Below, piece by piece: positions 1 to 12,328 of a stretch of 64,000 bases of DNA. The DNA is taken from contig JAJEKV010000310.1 in assembly GCA_021234155.1 (NCBI GenBank), forward strand, positions 250,001 to 314,000. The letters run 5' to 3'. Made by a program: the position numbers and the translations under genes. Every line of letters starts with the position of its first letter. Positions within the stretch are counted from its first letter, which is position 1. The notes below the pieces were generated by a model that was given only the letters and a program-made list of their open reading frames with translations, was not told the DNA's origin and did no database searches. The stretch is from Isoetes taiwanensis. Its lineage: Eukaryota > Streptophyta > Lycopodiopsida > Isoetales > Isoetaceae.

Positions 1-620
1 GTGGTTTTTTCTTGACTGTGGTTTTTTTCACGAGCCATACGTTGTTGTTCATCAAAATAACACGCGTTGGTTTAGATATTACTACACGTGTAAACTTAAA
101 TTACAACGTCAAAGTAAGATGGTTTTTTAAAAAAAAATTATATGTCATTTTTTTCATCGTTGTTTTGGAGGAGCCACTTAGCGTTGTTTGTCTTCAAAAA
201 ACCACATGTAATGTTTGAATATTTGTACACGTGGAAAGCTAAAGAAGACAGTTCTCTTTTTATTTTCTATGTGTGTTTTTTTTTTTCTACTTGTAGTTTT
301 TACAAGTTGACATTGTTTTTCCAAAAAAGGATACATAATCTTTAGGAAATCTACATGTATTGTTTTAAAATTTCATGTTTTCTATATATTGATATTTCGT
401 CTCACGTGTAGTTTTTAAAAGGTTGCATTGTTTTCAATGGTTGTTTTACACAATATGGTACATAGTTAATAAAAAAATCAACATGTCCTTCTTAAATAAA
501 AAAAATATTATTATTATGACATATAGGAAAAATAAGTGTTGTTTTAAAATGTCGCCTAACCAATCATAGATTGACACGTGGCACACATTTAAAAAAAAAT
601 ACATGTATACACTAGAATTT
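1..620. repeat. AT-rich terminal-like repeat region, left member of an inverted pair
   Basis: This gene-free stretch repeats variants of 'cacgtgta..tttttaaaa..gttg..attgtttt' and 'gtggtttttt'. Read in reverse complement, 11,270-12,010 is clearly related: both contain 'ccaatca...ttgacacgtggca', 'ctacttgtagtttttA' and 'attactacacgtg/atg' blocks in the same order. Clusters of short degenerate motifs in inverted orientation at two ends are typical of CACTA subterminal regions, so this may be one end of an element whose outer terminus lies before base 1. No terminal repeat or target duplication can be seen because the window starts here. The short open frames within it are low-complexity and not credible genes. 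Confidence 0.5.
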
Positions 621-2157
621 AAAAGCCTTGATAATCATATTTTACTTTAAATACAACTTGCCTTTGGGAATCGAACCCAATCAAATCCATTAAGCATTTC
701 AAATACCATCATTAAATCAAAAATTAAAGTAATGGTTAAGATTCAAAAACTGATTAAATTTATTGTTTAAGGTTCAAAGCATTAAGCTGATGTGATTTTA
801 GCATCGACATTATATAAATTTGAACTAAATTTCGACCTTCTTGTTTGATTTTGTGCAAGAGGCGGCTATGATTTTCGTGAAATATGCCTAACTTATTTGT
901 TAGTTGCTTAGAGCACTCACTAGAGTGCTTGATAAAATTTAAACAACTTAGCATATAACCTAGGATCAATAACTACATAATACTAGCCCGGATCTTCCGT
1001 GGCGGTGGTACAAATCTCCATTCATTTCAAATCTTCGCGTGGCGGACTTTCCTTGTTTGGATATTTTGAGGCAATGGTACAAAACGGGCAAGAAGATCCG
1101 GCAAATGGTCAAATCTCCATTCATTTACGCTCCTAGCTTCAACTTTTGAAGTTGTCCCCTTTATTAAGATGGAACATAAAGGAGTAGCAATTTGGTGCTA
1201 TCACCGCATAAACAATTATATATATGATGTTGTACCTCGCCATTCTTGCTTCCGTTCCACTTCACAACCAGCCTTTCACATTGTCCATTCTCTAATAGTC
1301 AAGCTTTGGCCATCGCTACATTGTCCATTCAAAAACCTAAAGCCGTGGGCCATGGCTCCTGGTCAAAACCACACGTAAATGAAAGTGTTAGTCGAGGTAA
1401 GAACAAAAGCAAAAACAGAATGATGAATGTAATGTTTTTCAACGAGAAGACAAAATGAAAGAAAAAAATAGCTTTACCTTAATTCAATCCTTATCCGAGG
1501 CATCCGATGTGGCATGGTTGAATGCTTGCTTGAATGCTTGAAGATGTCGGATTAGCTAATGCAGAGCTTTGAAGGCATGCAATGATGCACACCGACCCCA
1601 ATTGGAATGATAGCAAATCACAACAATGATAACAAGTAAAGAAAAGTATGTTCAAAACAACGGTTCTGGAAGCTTGTACATCGCAAAAGCAAGTACCCAA
1701 AGGAATCCTAAGCAACCACTCAAGCTAATAACTTTTCCCCAAATACAAGCATTTACCTTGGCAAAAATGTGGGACTTGACGACTCAAAACAGAATCGCAG
1801 GGCCGCTTTTTAAGATTGAAAAGGGAAAGACCCCGGAACTAGCGGTAAAAAGCGGCAAAGAGTTCGGCTCGCATGAGCAATGAGGGAAGCAAGTTCTTCA
1901 TGAGCAATAACTTTTGTAAAAGCGAGAGGCTTGAAAAACTTCATGCAAAACAAAGAGCTACAAATCCGAAAATCAGTAGCACGACTCCAAAAACTCAGAG
2001 CCACGACTCCAACCGACCCAAACCGTTAAGAAAGCAAAAGGTCGAAAAGCTCCAAGCATCCTTAGATCCAAGCCCCGTTTCTACAAACAAAAAACCGCAC
2101 GGCAACTGCTTAAAATCTTGAGTGCCATCACCAAAATCGTGCGCCATGATAAACTCG
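621..2157. other. gene-free stretch, nothing recognised
   Basis: No coding similarity, RNA gene or repeat was recognised here. Frames are short and composition is ordinary AT-rich intergenic DNA. A T-arm-like motif (gggttcgattccc on the minus strand near 663-680) is present without a convincing tRNA body. Confidence 0.4.
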
Positions 2158-2389
2158 AAAGGCCCACCACACACTCACCCGGTTTTTGGTCCTTGTTGAA
2201 AACATCGGTTTTGGTAGGTCTACATGTCCTGTTTTTCAAAGAATCCAACATGTGGATTTGTGGAGGTATGGTTTTGTTCGATAATGGTGTTTTTTTTGGT
2301 GGACTAAAACATCCACTTTGTTGTTTTTTGTAGTTTCTTCTATTGTGACATGTCATTTTATAATACAATCCACTATAGGAAAGAATACT

Positions 2390-2870
2390 TGAATTTCTAC
2401 ATGTCTAATAATTCTATTGTCACATGTCTTTATAGATGTAGGAAAGAATATTTGATTCTCTACATGTCCTATACTTCCATTCACATGTCTTTATAGTAGT
2501 AGGACCAGTACTTTTTATTTGCTAAGGCATCAGTAGGAAAGAATACATGAATTATGACATGTGTAATACTTCTATTGTCACATGTCTTTATAGAAGTAGG
2601 AAAGAATACTTGATTCTTTACATGTCGTGATGCTTCCATGTCGCATGTCTTTATAGTAGTAGTAGGACAGAGTACTTTATTTGCTAAGGCATTGTAGGAA
2701 AGAATACATGAATTACATGTGTAATACTTCTATTGTCACATGTCTTTATAGAAGTAGGGAAAGAATACTTGATTCTCTACATGTCCTATCCTTCCATATC
2801 ACGGGTCTTTATAGTGGTAGGACCAAGTACTTGATTTGCTACATGTGATGCATGTGCACGATCACATGTC
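2390..2870 (+). repeat. 150-200-bp tandem satellite in left arm
   Basis: Repeated phrases are 'cacatgtctttatagaagtagg', 'aaagaatacttgattctctacatg' and 'tttgctaaggcattgtaggaaagaatacatgaatt', occurring about three times with small differences. The mirror copy is at 17,020-17,480. No coding potential is seen. Confidence 0.75.
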
Positions 2871-3111
2871 CTTATACTAGTATTCCATGCAAGACAAGTT
2901 ACTTCAACTACTTCAATTACTTAACGCCTATTTTTGCATAACAAAACCATCAAGAATTTGATTTGTATTCCTTTGGCTGGGTGCGAGGACGGGCTGCAAC
3001 AAATCCCTAAGCATTAATGTCATAGGACCACGCGAAAATCCTAGCAATATCCTAACGTCATCAAGTCCATGTCCATGTCATTCATATCTTGCCTTGGTCA
3101 TTCATGCGTTT

Positions 3112-4105
3112 GGAGCCTCACGTGGCATGTTGAAGCCTTGGTGGCATGTTGGGCGTGGGTGGCATGTTGGAGCCTAGGTGTCATGTTAGAGCTCACGTGG
3201 CATGTTGGAGCCAAGGTGGCATGTTGCACCACGCATTGGCATGTTGGAGCCGATGGTGGCATATTTGAGCCCACGTTAGCATGCTTGAGCCTAGGTGGCA
3301 CGTTGGAGCCAACTTGGCATGTTGGAGCCTATGTGGCATGTTGGAGCTCACGTGGCATGTTGGAGCCCGGATGGCATGTTGGAGCCTAGGTGGCATGCTA
3401 GGTGGCATGTTGGAGCCCACGTGGCATGTTGGAGCGTGGGTGGCACGTTGGAGCCTAGGTGGCATGCTAGAGCTCATGAGGCATGTTGGAGCCTAGTTGG
3501 CATGTTGGAGCCTACGTGGCATGTTGAAGCCTTGGTGGCATGTTGGAGCCTAGGTGGCATATTTGAGCCACCTTGGCGTGCTTGAGCCTAGGTGGCACGT
3601 TGGAGCCAACTTAGCATGTTGGAGCTCATGTGGCATGTTGGAGCCCGGTGGCATGTTGGATAGGTGGCATGTTGGAGCCCACGTGGCATGCTAGGTGGCA
3701 TGTTGGAGCCCACGTGGCATGTTGGGGCGTGGGTGGCATGTTGGAGCCTAGGTGGCATATTGGAGCCTACGTGGCATGTTTGAGCCACCTTGGCACACTT
3801 GAGCCTAGGTGGCATGTTGGAGCCACCTTGGCATGTTGGAGCCCTAGGTGGCATGTTGGAGTCTAGGTGGCTTGGCTGGAGCCTAGGTGGCATGCTAGGC
3901 TCTCACGAGGCATGTTGGAGCCTAGTTGGCATGTTGGAGCTTACGTGGCATGTTGAAGCCCGGTGGCATGTTGGAGCATAGGTGGCATATTTGAGCCACC
4001 TTGGCATGCTTGAGCCTAGGTGGCACGTTGGACCAACTTGGCATGTTGGAGCTCACGTGGCATGTTGGAGCCTGGGTGGCATGTTATAGCCTAGGTGGCG
4101 GACTC
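3112..4105 (+). repeat. minisatellite array, ~20-bp unit, left arm
   Basis: About 50 imperfect copies of a unit close to GGCATGTTGGAGCCTAGGT, with variants (cacgtggcatgttggagcc, cttggcatgtttgagcca). Because the unit lacks stop codons in several frames, long spurious open frames appear on both strands (Trp/His/Gly-rich or Pro/His/Cys-rich). They should not be annotated as proteins. The same unit in reverse orientation forms arrays at 13,080-13,935 and 15,843-16,760, and in the same orientation at 7,493-7,860 and 8,040-8,290. Confidence 0.9.
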
Positions 4106-4109
4106 GTGA

Positions 4110-5900
4110 GAGCCGGACATCACAAAGGTTACCGAGGCGGGCTTTCCTACGGTGCTCCTCCGGGGAGGGCAAATGCCAATGCCTCCCTTCCGAACCGGTT
4201 TCCCTATCCGACCGATTGAATTCTCCATTCGGGTAACTTGCTTGAAAGGCTAAAAAATTCAAGATCTGTCAGGAGAACATATCAAACCGCAAAGTGTCCT
4301 GCGGTCGGCGGTGCTTAGAAACCCAAGTGTTTTGTCGTTCGGGCAATTACAAAGGCTCTGGAATGGAGATTTGACTTCGCCATATCGTTCAAGCGGTGAA
4401 ATTACCCTAGGGACCAAGTTACCACGGTCATTTTTGCAGCAAAGAAACACGAACCCTACATGGCGGTATGCGACCCTCCGCTAAGGCCAATTCACTTCTG
4501 AACGTGTTGGACATGAGCTACTTTGGCGCTTCCCGGGGGAGGGGGTGATCTTCTGCCCACGAAACTTGGTCTCCAAGGTAATGTCAATGTTTCGAGTCCG
4601 TTATGAGTCGGATCAGATTCCGGGGTGGGAGAATTGCCCGTCCGTGGCCAAGGACCCTCCAGAGAGAACCTTTGGGACGAACTTCTTGGAAGGTTTTAGG
4701 GCTCAGATCTTACGGCGTCAACGCCCTCCCACTACCTCATGACATTGTGCAAGTTCCTGGTCCAATCTGGCTAGGATATGGCCTCCAAAACGTAAACCCT
4801 GTGCGTTGCTAGGTTATTGTAGGGTTTACGTTATGGAGGTCGAGTTTTATTCAGTTGCACTTGAGACATGGTCGAGAAGCCGCAGATTGAAAACAAGAAG
4901 CAAATAAAGCCGAAATGGGGTTTGGATTTACCGAGGGGCTTTCCTACCAGTCTCCTCCGGGAGGGCAAATGCCAATGCCTCCCTTCCGGAACCGGTTTCC
5001 CTATCCGACCGTTGAATTCTCCATTCAAGTAACTTGCTTCGGCGGGCTCTAAAAAATTCAAGATCTGTCCGGAGAACATATCAAACCGCCAAAGTGTCCT
5101 GCGGTTGGCCAGGTGTAGAAACCCAAGTGTTTTATCGTTAAAGGCAGTACAAAGGCTCCGGAATGGAGATTTGACTTCGCCATGTCGTCCAAAAAAATGA
5201 AATTACCCTAGGGACCAAGTTACGGTCATTTTTGCAGAAAAGAAAGATGAACCCTCTACATGGCAAAGATTACGCACCCTCCGCTAAGGCCAATTCACTC
5301 TGGCGTGTTGGACATGAGCTACTTTGGCGCCGGGGGGCGGGGGTGGTCTTCGCCCACTGAAACTTGGTCTCGAGGGGTAATGTCGATGTTTCGGAGTCCG
5401 TTGGCGGGAGAGTCGGATCCACGATTCGGGGTGGGAGAGTTGCTGTCCGTGGCCAAGGACCCTCCAGAGAGGACCTTTGGGACGAACTTCTTCCGGAAGG
5501 TTTTAGGGCTCCGTCTCTCTCACTACCTCATGACATTGTGCAAGATCCTGGTCCAATCGGCTGGGGTATGGCCTCCAAAACATAAACCCGTGGTGTTGCT
5601 AGGTTATTGTTGGGTTTACGTTATGGAGGTCGAAGTTTTTTTTATTCATTGCACTTGAGACATGGTCGAGAAGCCGCGATTGAAAATAAGAAGCAATAGA
5701 AACCGTCGAAATGGGGTTTGGATTTACCGAGGCGGGCTTTCCTACCGGTGCTCCTCCAGGGAGGGCAAATGCCAATGCCTCCCTTCGGAACCCGGTTTCA
5801 CTATCCAAACCGTTGAATTCTCCATTCAAGTAACTTGCTTCGAAAGCGGGGCTCAAAAAAATTCAAGATGTCGGGAGAACATATCAAACCGCGAAAACCG
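4110..5900 (+). repeat. tandem ~0.8-kb repeat units (two full and one partial)
   Basis: The phrase 'accgaggcgggctttcctac' recurs near 4,131, 4,929 and 5,725, giving a period of about 800 bp. Each unit then has 'gggagggcaaatgccaatgc', 'ttgaattctccattc', 'caagatctgtc.ggagaacatatcaaaccgc' and 'acttggtctc..aggtaatgtc' in the same order. Three matching units in reverse orientation occupy 14,022-15,840. Short frames in the units are not conserved between copies, so I call no gene. Confidence 0.75.
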
Positions 5901-5911
5901 CCCTGCTTGAT

Positions 5912-6858
5912 CGAGAAAAGGACCTTTAGGGCGAACTACTTAGGAAGGTTTTAAGGTTCCATCTTCAGGCGCCAACACCCTCCTATCGTGATGACATTAC
6001 TAGGGCAAGATCCTGGTCGAATCGACTAGGATATGGCCTCCAAAACGTAAACCCCGTGTGTTGCTAGGTTATTGAAGGGTTTCACAAGTGGTTGCACTTG
6101 AGACATTGTAGAAGCTCTGAACGCACGAAGCAATAGGAAGGTGGTACGAATGGGGTTTGGATTTATCCTCCTCCTCCGGTGTGGCAATTGGAAGTCAAGG
6201 CGCCTTTGCGCGAGCAAAATTGTTTAGGATCATTAGGGATGGCCAATAGATCCAAACTTTGTTATTTTAGTTGCCATGGCTCCTCATGCATGTTTAGAAA
6301 AGATGCACCTAGTTTTCAAGAAAACGCGACCACGTTTTGGCCTCCAAAACGTAACCCCCGTGTTGCTAGGGTATTGTAGGGTTTATATTGGAGGGAGGCC
6401 AAAACATGGTCTTTTCTCGATAACTAGGTGCACCTTTTCTAGACATGCATGCAATAGAGCCATAGCAAGCGAAATAACAGAGTTTGATCTATTGGCCATC
6501 CCTAATGATCCCAAACAATTTTGCTTTCGCATGCCAATGCGCCTTGACTTCCAATTGCTACAATGGGAGGAGGATAAATCCAAACCCCAAGACGTCGGGC
6601 CTTATTGCTTGGCATTTTCAACTCGCAGCCTTCGATCATGTCCCAAATGCAAACCGTTTAAAACTCGACCTCCATAACGTAAACCCTTCAATAACCTAGC
6701 AACACACAAGGTTTACTGGTCATTTTTTGGAGGCCATATCAGAAGTCGATTCGATTAAGATCTTTGCAGAAAGTCATCATATAGAGGAGGGTGTTGACAA
6801 GATGGACCCTTAAAACCTTCTCGGAAGCAGCTTTGCCCCAAAAGGTCCTTCTCCAAGG
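5912..6858. repeat. 947-bp imperfect palindrome
   Basis: The sequence folds back about a centre near 6,370-6,385. 'tggggtttggatttatcct' at 6,151-6,169 pairs with its complement at 6,571-6,589. 'ggacctt' at 5,920 pairs with 'aaggtcc' at 6,842. 'ttaggatcattagggatggcc' pairs with the segment near 6,495-6,515. The arms differ at scattered bases and by small indels, so this is not a recent or assembly-perfect palindrome. It lies just inside the left arm of the larger inverted repeat. Confidence 0.75.
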
Positions 6859-7332
6859 CCCGATGTTTTGAGTCCGGGCAAGTCTCCCACTGAATTGTGA
6901 ATTGCCCGTCAATGGACTCAAAACGATGACATTACCTTTGGGACCAAGTTCCTCGAAGGCGAGGCACCCCTTTCTCCAAGAAGCTCCAAAATAGCTCATG
7001 TCCCCAACACGCTCAGTCAATTGGGCCAAGAGGTGGCAAAACGTATAAACCGCCATGTAGAGGGTTCTTGTTTCTTTCATTGCTAAAATGATCGTGTAAC
7101 TTAATCCCTAGGGTAATTTTCGCGATGGCAAAAAAGGCGCATCGACAACCTTGGGAGGTGGATTTCTCATGGGGTGTGGCCTCTCCCTCTCGGGTGAGGA
7201 AATGCCAAAAAGTCCTGGCCGGGTTCGATTTGGGGTAAGGGTTCTCCGGCCGCTTTAGTTCTTCAAGATCCCTCTATTTTATCTTTTGCCAAACCTGTCC
7301 ACAAAAAATTCCAAAGGTTATCATAGTTCTTG
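6859..7332. other. gene-free spacer, partly related to the 0.8-kb units
   Basis: Up to about 7,060 it contains inverted, diverged pieces of the 0.8-kb unit (for example 'cattacctttgggaccaagtt' and 'agctcatgtcc'). The rest is unrecognised. No gene is seen. Confidence 0.4.
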
Positions 7333-7490
7333 CATAAAGTCCTAGTCATCATGTCCACGTCATCACCATCTAGCCATGTCACCCAACATTTGCCAACATC
7401 ACCCAATGAAAAGACCAAAGATGGACATCTTTTCATTTTTAGCCTAGTCAAAACTTGGCCTTGCTTACTTGGCATGCCATGTCACCATTT
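7333..7490 (+). repeat. short inverted block matching 12,771-12,930
   Basis: It contains 'catgtccacgtcatcac', 'agcctagtcaaaacttggcc' and 'tacttggcatgccatgtcacca'. The reverse complement is found at 12,771-12,930 (paired positions sum to about 20,265), extending the mirror symmetry of the larger inverted repeat inward. Confidence 0.7.
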
Positions 7491-7492
7491 GG

Positions 7493-8290
7493 AGTGCCTA
7501 GGTGGCATATTGGTGCCTAGGTGGCATGCATGAGCCACCTTGACATGTTGGAGCCTAGGTGGCATGTTGGAGCCACATGGCATGTTTGAGCCACCTTGAC
7601 ATGTTTGAGCCTAGGTGGCATGTTGGAGCCTAGGTGGCATGTTTGAGCCACCTTGGCGTGTTGGAGCCTACGTGGCATGTTTGAGCCACCTTGGCATGTT
7701 TGAGCCGAGGTGGCATGTTGGAGCCCACGTGGCATGTTTGAGCCACCTTAGCATATTTGAGCCACCTTGGCATGTTGGAGCCTGGGTGGCATGTTGGAGC
7801 ACACATGGCATGTTTGGTCCACCTTGGCATTTCAAAGCCTGGGTGGCATGTTTAAGCCCTGAGCTTTTCAAAATGCTTAACTAGCAGCTGTGGGATTTCC
7901 ATCACGTCCTCAGCATCCCCATAGATCTATGACACGCAACAAATTTGATAACTGCAGTGCCTGTTTGTGGAATCACCGAAAGGAAAAATTGTGGTTTTAC
8001 AGCAAACTTCTACTGACGCATGTGGAATCTGGCCCTTAGGGCCATCTTGGCATGTTTGAGCCACCTTGGCATGTTAGAGCATAGGTGGCATGTTGGAGCC
8101 CACATGGCATGTTTTAGCCACCTTGGCATGCTGGAGCCACCTTGGCATTTCAGAGCCTAGGTGGGATGTTTGAGACACCTTGGCATGTTGGAGCCTAGGT
8201 GGCATGGTGAATCCCACGTGGCATGTTTGAGCCACCTTGGCATATTGGAGCCTAGGTGGCATGTTGGAGCCAATCAAGTGGCATGATGGA
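7493..8290 (+). repeat. two minisatellite arrays separated by ~180 bp
   Basis: The ~20-bp CATGTTGGAGCC/CATGTTTGAGCC unit forms arrays at 7,493-7,860 and 8,040-8,290. They flank a non-repetitive stretch (7,861-8,039) with no recognisable content. Here units alternate 'tggagcctaggtgg' and 'ttgagccaccttgg', giving a ~40-bp higher-order period that is also dominant in the 13-kb array. Confidence 0.85.
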
Positions 8291-11269
8291 TCCTTGTGGT
8301 ACAACATTTGAACCATAACAAATAACATATGAGATCAATCAAACCTGAAAAACAGGACTTTCTGGTGCTTTCATTTTGGTTTCCCAATACTTAAAAAATG
8401 ACTTATTTTTTATGGCTTGCAATATAAGGAGAGCACAAACCCTAGGTCGTGCACCCCTTGAGTTAATAATAATACAGTTGTCACTAATTCCTTACAAGGA
8501 CTGGTTAAAGGCTAACATGCAACCTCATGCCACCCTAACCAGTAGAGTGAGACAATGATCCCAGATCATGCGGTTACCCCGGGCAAAAATGTCTAACAAC
8601 GGACTTTACTCACCATGAAATCCCAGATTCCCACGTCCAAAATTGTTCAGGACTCCTAGATTTTTAACGAAAGCCGAGCTTTCAAAATTGCAGTACTTTC
8701 GTCTGGATTAATTGAAGATAACAACTGGTTACCTCGAGCTTAACAAGCTCGATTGCATCACTCAGTTGCCCTAGCCGAACCCTAGGGTATATTAATATTC
8801 ACCAAAACATTAATATTTTTAGGGTCTTGCCACATTCCACTACTGAGCCCTCGGCTGCTCATGACAAACCACCTCATACTCCTGGAGTGCTAGAATTTAC
8901 AATTTATTTTCCTTTTAGCAAACCCAGTTTGCAAGAATGCAGTAGCTGGTACTACCAACAAGTGCCCTTGGCTCTTGTTAATTACTAGTTCAAATAGTAC
9001 CAAATATATTAGCTAAAATCATTAATAATAAATATTAACTAAGCTAAGTAATAAATCATTAAAACCCCCTTTAAATTTTAATGGTTGATAACGGGTTACA
9101 AAATCCCTCATTTCATTAATGGGATGATAACGGGTCTTGGTTACCTTTAACAAAAAATATCACAAAATCAAAAGTTAGAATTACGAAATCGTGATTCCGG
9201 GCCAGACAGAATCAATCACTCCAGGCTGCTCGGTCTAGTACTTTGATCACAAAAATTGCTTTCTAGCTTCATCTTTACTGTATATTTTGTATTTATGCAC
9301 TGTAGAATTATTCTTTTCTTTTTTCTTCTAGCCTAAATGACTCGACCCGGACATTAAGGCTGATAATATCTTGTACAATGGCCCAGAAAAATATGGCCTA
9401 GTGGCCATGTGGCTAGGAAAGTCTGAAGGATGTTATGTAGCCAATATGATTTAAACCTAGAAAGCCTCAACGTTGTCATGTGTGAAGTTTAAAAAATAGG
9501 CATTATAAATTTGTATCACATCCAACCATGAGATAAGTGGCTAAGATTATGATCCGGTCATTGAATCCTATTGGCCCATATTAGCTGGTGAGATTAACTA
9601 GCGGATTTGATCCGTGCCCTCCAATTTTTGCCGCTTTTTATCTCCCTCCTTTTTTCCTTGGCTTTTCAATCGGTGGCTCGCCTGCTCCTCCGCCATGCCT
9701 CGAGCCATGCTCCTCGCCATGCTCTTGGGCGTCATTTCCTTCCTTGCCGTTTCCTTCCGATGGCATACGGATATCAAGGAGGGTCGTTTTCCTTCCGATG
9801 GCATACGGATATCAAGTTTCCTTCCGATGGCATCGGATATCAAGGAGGAAAACGTCGGCTGATGCATCTGAGATATGGCATACAAACATTGGAAGGAAGG
9901 CCAAGTATCCGAAAGCCGTTTCCTTCCTTACAAGACATCGGCATCACTGTATGGCCTTCTTGCGGCCGACATCTCTCGTATGCTCCCCTTTTGCTTGCGA
10001 TTCTCTCCAAAGTGGCCCTTGATTGCACCTCCTGCTCTCTTAGATCCAATCTTCTTAGCAAAGCATTTTCTTCAAATCGCGGTCGCACCATTCTCTTGAG
10101 TTCCCCTATATCGGTTGGATCTCGCCTTAGTTGGATCTGCCCAGCTTCTTTTCTTTCATAATTGTTATGAGAATAGGTAATTTGACAGATGAGAATTTAT
10201 GCATTTTTTATTAGATGTTAATAACTTATCAATGATGTCTAAGATGAGATTGATTTTCGTATGCCAGATACAATGATCATCTCCAACATGCCAGATACAG
10301 GATCATCTCCAACAACCTTTTCAGCACTCATGCTACTCTGCTACACATCTACTCATGCCGCTCTGATAATCCACAAGCCTCTTCTTGTCATAGCAGATAT
10401 CCTCTGCTACCACACAGTCCTGCAAAACCTTGATATTGCAGAGATCAAAAGCTTTTGGTTGTGCAACGGGCTAAATCTGATTTTTCAAAACTTCTTATGG
10501 TACAACGAAAACCTCTTATGGTACAATGACGAATGATGAACAAAATATCTTTCCACTATTTTTTATTTATTCCATATTTTGCTTTTGCTTCCCTGAATAA
10601 CTATTTACAGGTTTATCTGCGTTTGCAGCCTTGTACTAGCAAGAGGAGAGAGATCATTGGACAATGCTTGCAACTGCAGCAGCAAAGCTGCAAGGCTCAC
10701 ATCTCGGCCTTCTTTTTGTAAAGATAGTAGTACAGCCTCGGCCTTCTATTTTTGAAGAATAGTACAGTACAGGTTTTGCAAAAGATGTAAGATCTTTTGA
10801 TCAGAAGGGATGGTAGGCTATGATTTTCCTCCTTTTACATCTTTTGATCAGAAGGGATGGTAGGCTATGATTTTCCTCCTTTTAGCCTTTGTTCGTGGCT
10901 ATGTTGTAGCAATATATTCTAAATATCATTGTTTTCTTTGTACCATTGTTTTCTTTGTACCATTGATGTCCAGAATAATTTTCTCTCCGAGCAAAGATTA
11001 AAGGCTGTAAAATAAGAATGTAAAATCTTGTTTCTAAAAAAAAAAAAAGAATGGCAGCAATAAGTTGTATTTTAACCAAATGCTTTTAATAAATGCAAAC
11101 CACCAGCGCAAAAAACAACCATTATTTAAGAGCTATGCACAACCTTATTAATTAGATTAAAATAATATCTAAAAATAACAATACACTTTTTCAACATGTC
11201 TTTCATTGGAAAAACATGTCCTTTCTTAGAAAAACACCTAATAAAAACTGGAAAAACATGTTTTTTGTT
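8291..11269. other. gene-free central spacer with small tandem duplications
   Basis: No gene is recognised. Three copies of a ~27-bp phrase 'ttccgatggcatacggatat' lie at 9,752-9,842. A 47-bp direct duplication ('gatcagaagggatggtaggc' etc.) lies at about 10,790-10,884. A run of 14 A's ends at 11,048. Open frames at 9,588-10,161 overlap one another in several frames on both strands and match no family I know. Confidence 0.4.
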
Positions 11270-12010
11270 AAACGGTTCCACATGACAAGATTTGATTAGT
11301 TAAAAGGATGTCCACGTGTAAAGGCGTGCCACGTGTCAAGATTTGATTGGCTAAAAAAGATGTCGACGTGTAAACCAAACGTGTTGTTTTTGTAAACTTA
11401 AAAAAAGTCCATGGATATTTTATGTTGGTTTCTTGCAAAAACAACACTTGGAAATAACTAATTTAAGAAATAATGTGTCTACTTTTTAATAGCTACATAT
11501 AATATTGAGGAAAATAATATTTGAAATAGCAATTATTTTTAAATGCTACATGTGGATTTCTTTAAACACTACGTGCTTTCCCTAAGAAAACAATGACAAC
11601 TTTTAAAAATTACAAGTAGAGGAAAAAAACAAAATGCATAGAAAAAGAGAAAAAGATCTGTCTTTTTCCCTAAGAAAACGACAACTTTTAAAAACTACAA
11701 GTAGAGGAAAAAAACAAAACACATAGAAAAAGAGAAAAAGATCTATTTTTTTTACTTCTTCATGTGTAGTAATACGTAAATCTACGCGTGTAATTTTCAA
11801 AAAACAATGCATGACTTCTTAAAAAACAAAGGTGAAAAAAAACCACCGTGTAAAAAAAAACCGATAAAAACAATAGTGAAAAAAGGACACGTTGACAAAA
11901 AAACAAAAAGCTGTTGGAAAAACCACAGTGGGATGTTTTTGCCAAAAAACCACTGTCTCTTTGTGCAAATCCGGATAAACGGGCCACGTGGACTTTTGGG
12001 GCCATTTTGG
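11270..12010. repeat. AT-rich terminal-like repeat region, right member of inverted pair
   Basis: It is the reverse-complement relative of 1-620 (see that entry). It includes an internal duplication at 11,595-11,750: 'tacaagtagaggaaaaaaac' followed by 'agaaaaagagaaaaagatct' occurs twice. Motif density falls off after about 12,010. Confidence 0.5.
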
Positions 12011-12328
12011 TGTTGTTTTTGGCATAAAACAACACCAGGTACAACTAAAAACAACTGTGGACCAAAAATTGGGGCCGCAGCCATGAAAAAACTAAGAAAA
12101 GGATTTGAGAGTAGGTGAGGCGGCAAAACTATCGAGGGGGAAAGTGACCCAACCAATAGCATGATAATACAAGGATCAAAATCGACCGTTAGTCTCTTCC
12201 AAATCTGAACAGATTAATCTCGGTCATTTGATGGGACCGCGCCCTAAATTATGCGGCCCAGATTTCACTTAACATATGAGCATATATGAGCACTAAATAC
12301 ACAAAAATGTGCAAATACGTGCATGTAT

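Larger units (their letters stand above)
2158..5895 (+). repeat. left arm of giant imperfect inverted repeat
   Basis: The arm matches the reverse complement of about 14,022-17,675 in the same block order. The blocks are: a unique leader (2,158-2,390), a 150-200-bp satellite (2,390-2,870), a unique block (2,870-3,100), a ~20-bp minisatellite (3,112-4,105), and tandem ~0.8-kb units (4,110-5,895). Paired positions sum to 19,830-19,940 across the arm, so the arms are colinear with few indels. The spacer is about 8.1 kb. Long arms built of tandem repeats resemble foldback-type elements, but no transposase and no target duplication were found. An inverted segmental duplication is the alternative. 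Confidence 0.75.

Noticed and set aside
660-720. Possible tRNA or SINE (T-arm-like gggttcgattccc, minus strand)
   Set aside because: No matching A box, anticodon arm or acceptor stem could be built around it.
3069-4219. Long open frames on both strands in the minisatellite (Trp/His/Gly-rich and Pro/His-rich proteins)
   Set aside because: They follow from a stop-free tandem unit and appear in several frames at once; similar false frames occur in every array of this unit.
9588-10161. Overlapping plus-strand frames of 144 and 184 residues
   Set aside because: Three frames and the opposite strand are all partly open, the region includes a tandem DNA repeat, and no domain or conserved text is visible.
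10700-11060. Retroposed gene ending in the poly-A at 11,048
   Set aside because: No coding sequence upstream and no convincing target duplication; the A run alone is weak evidence.
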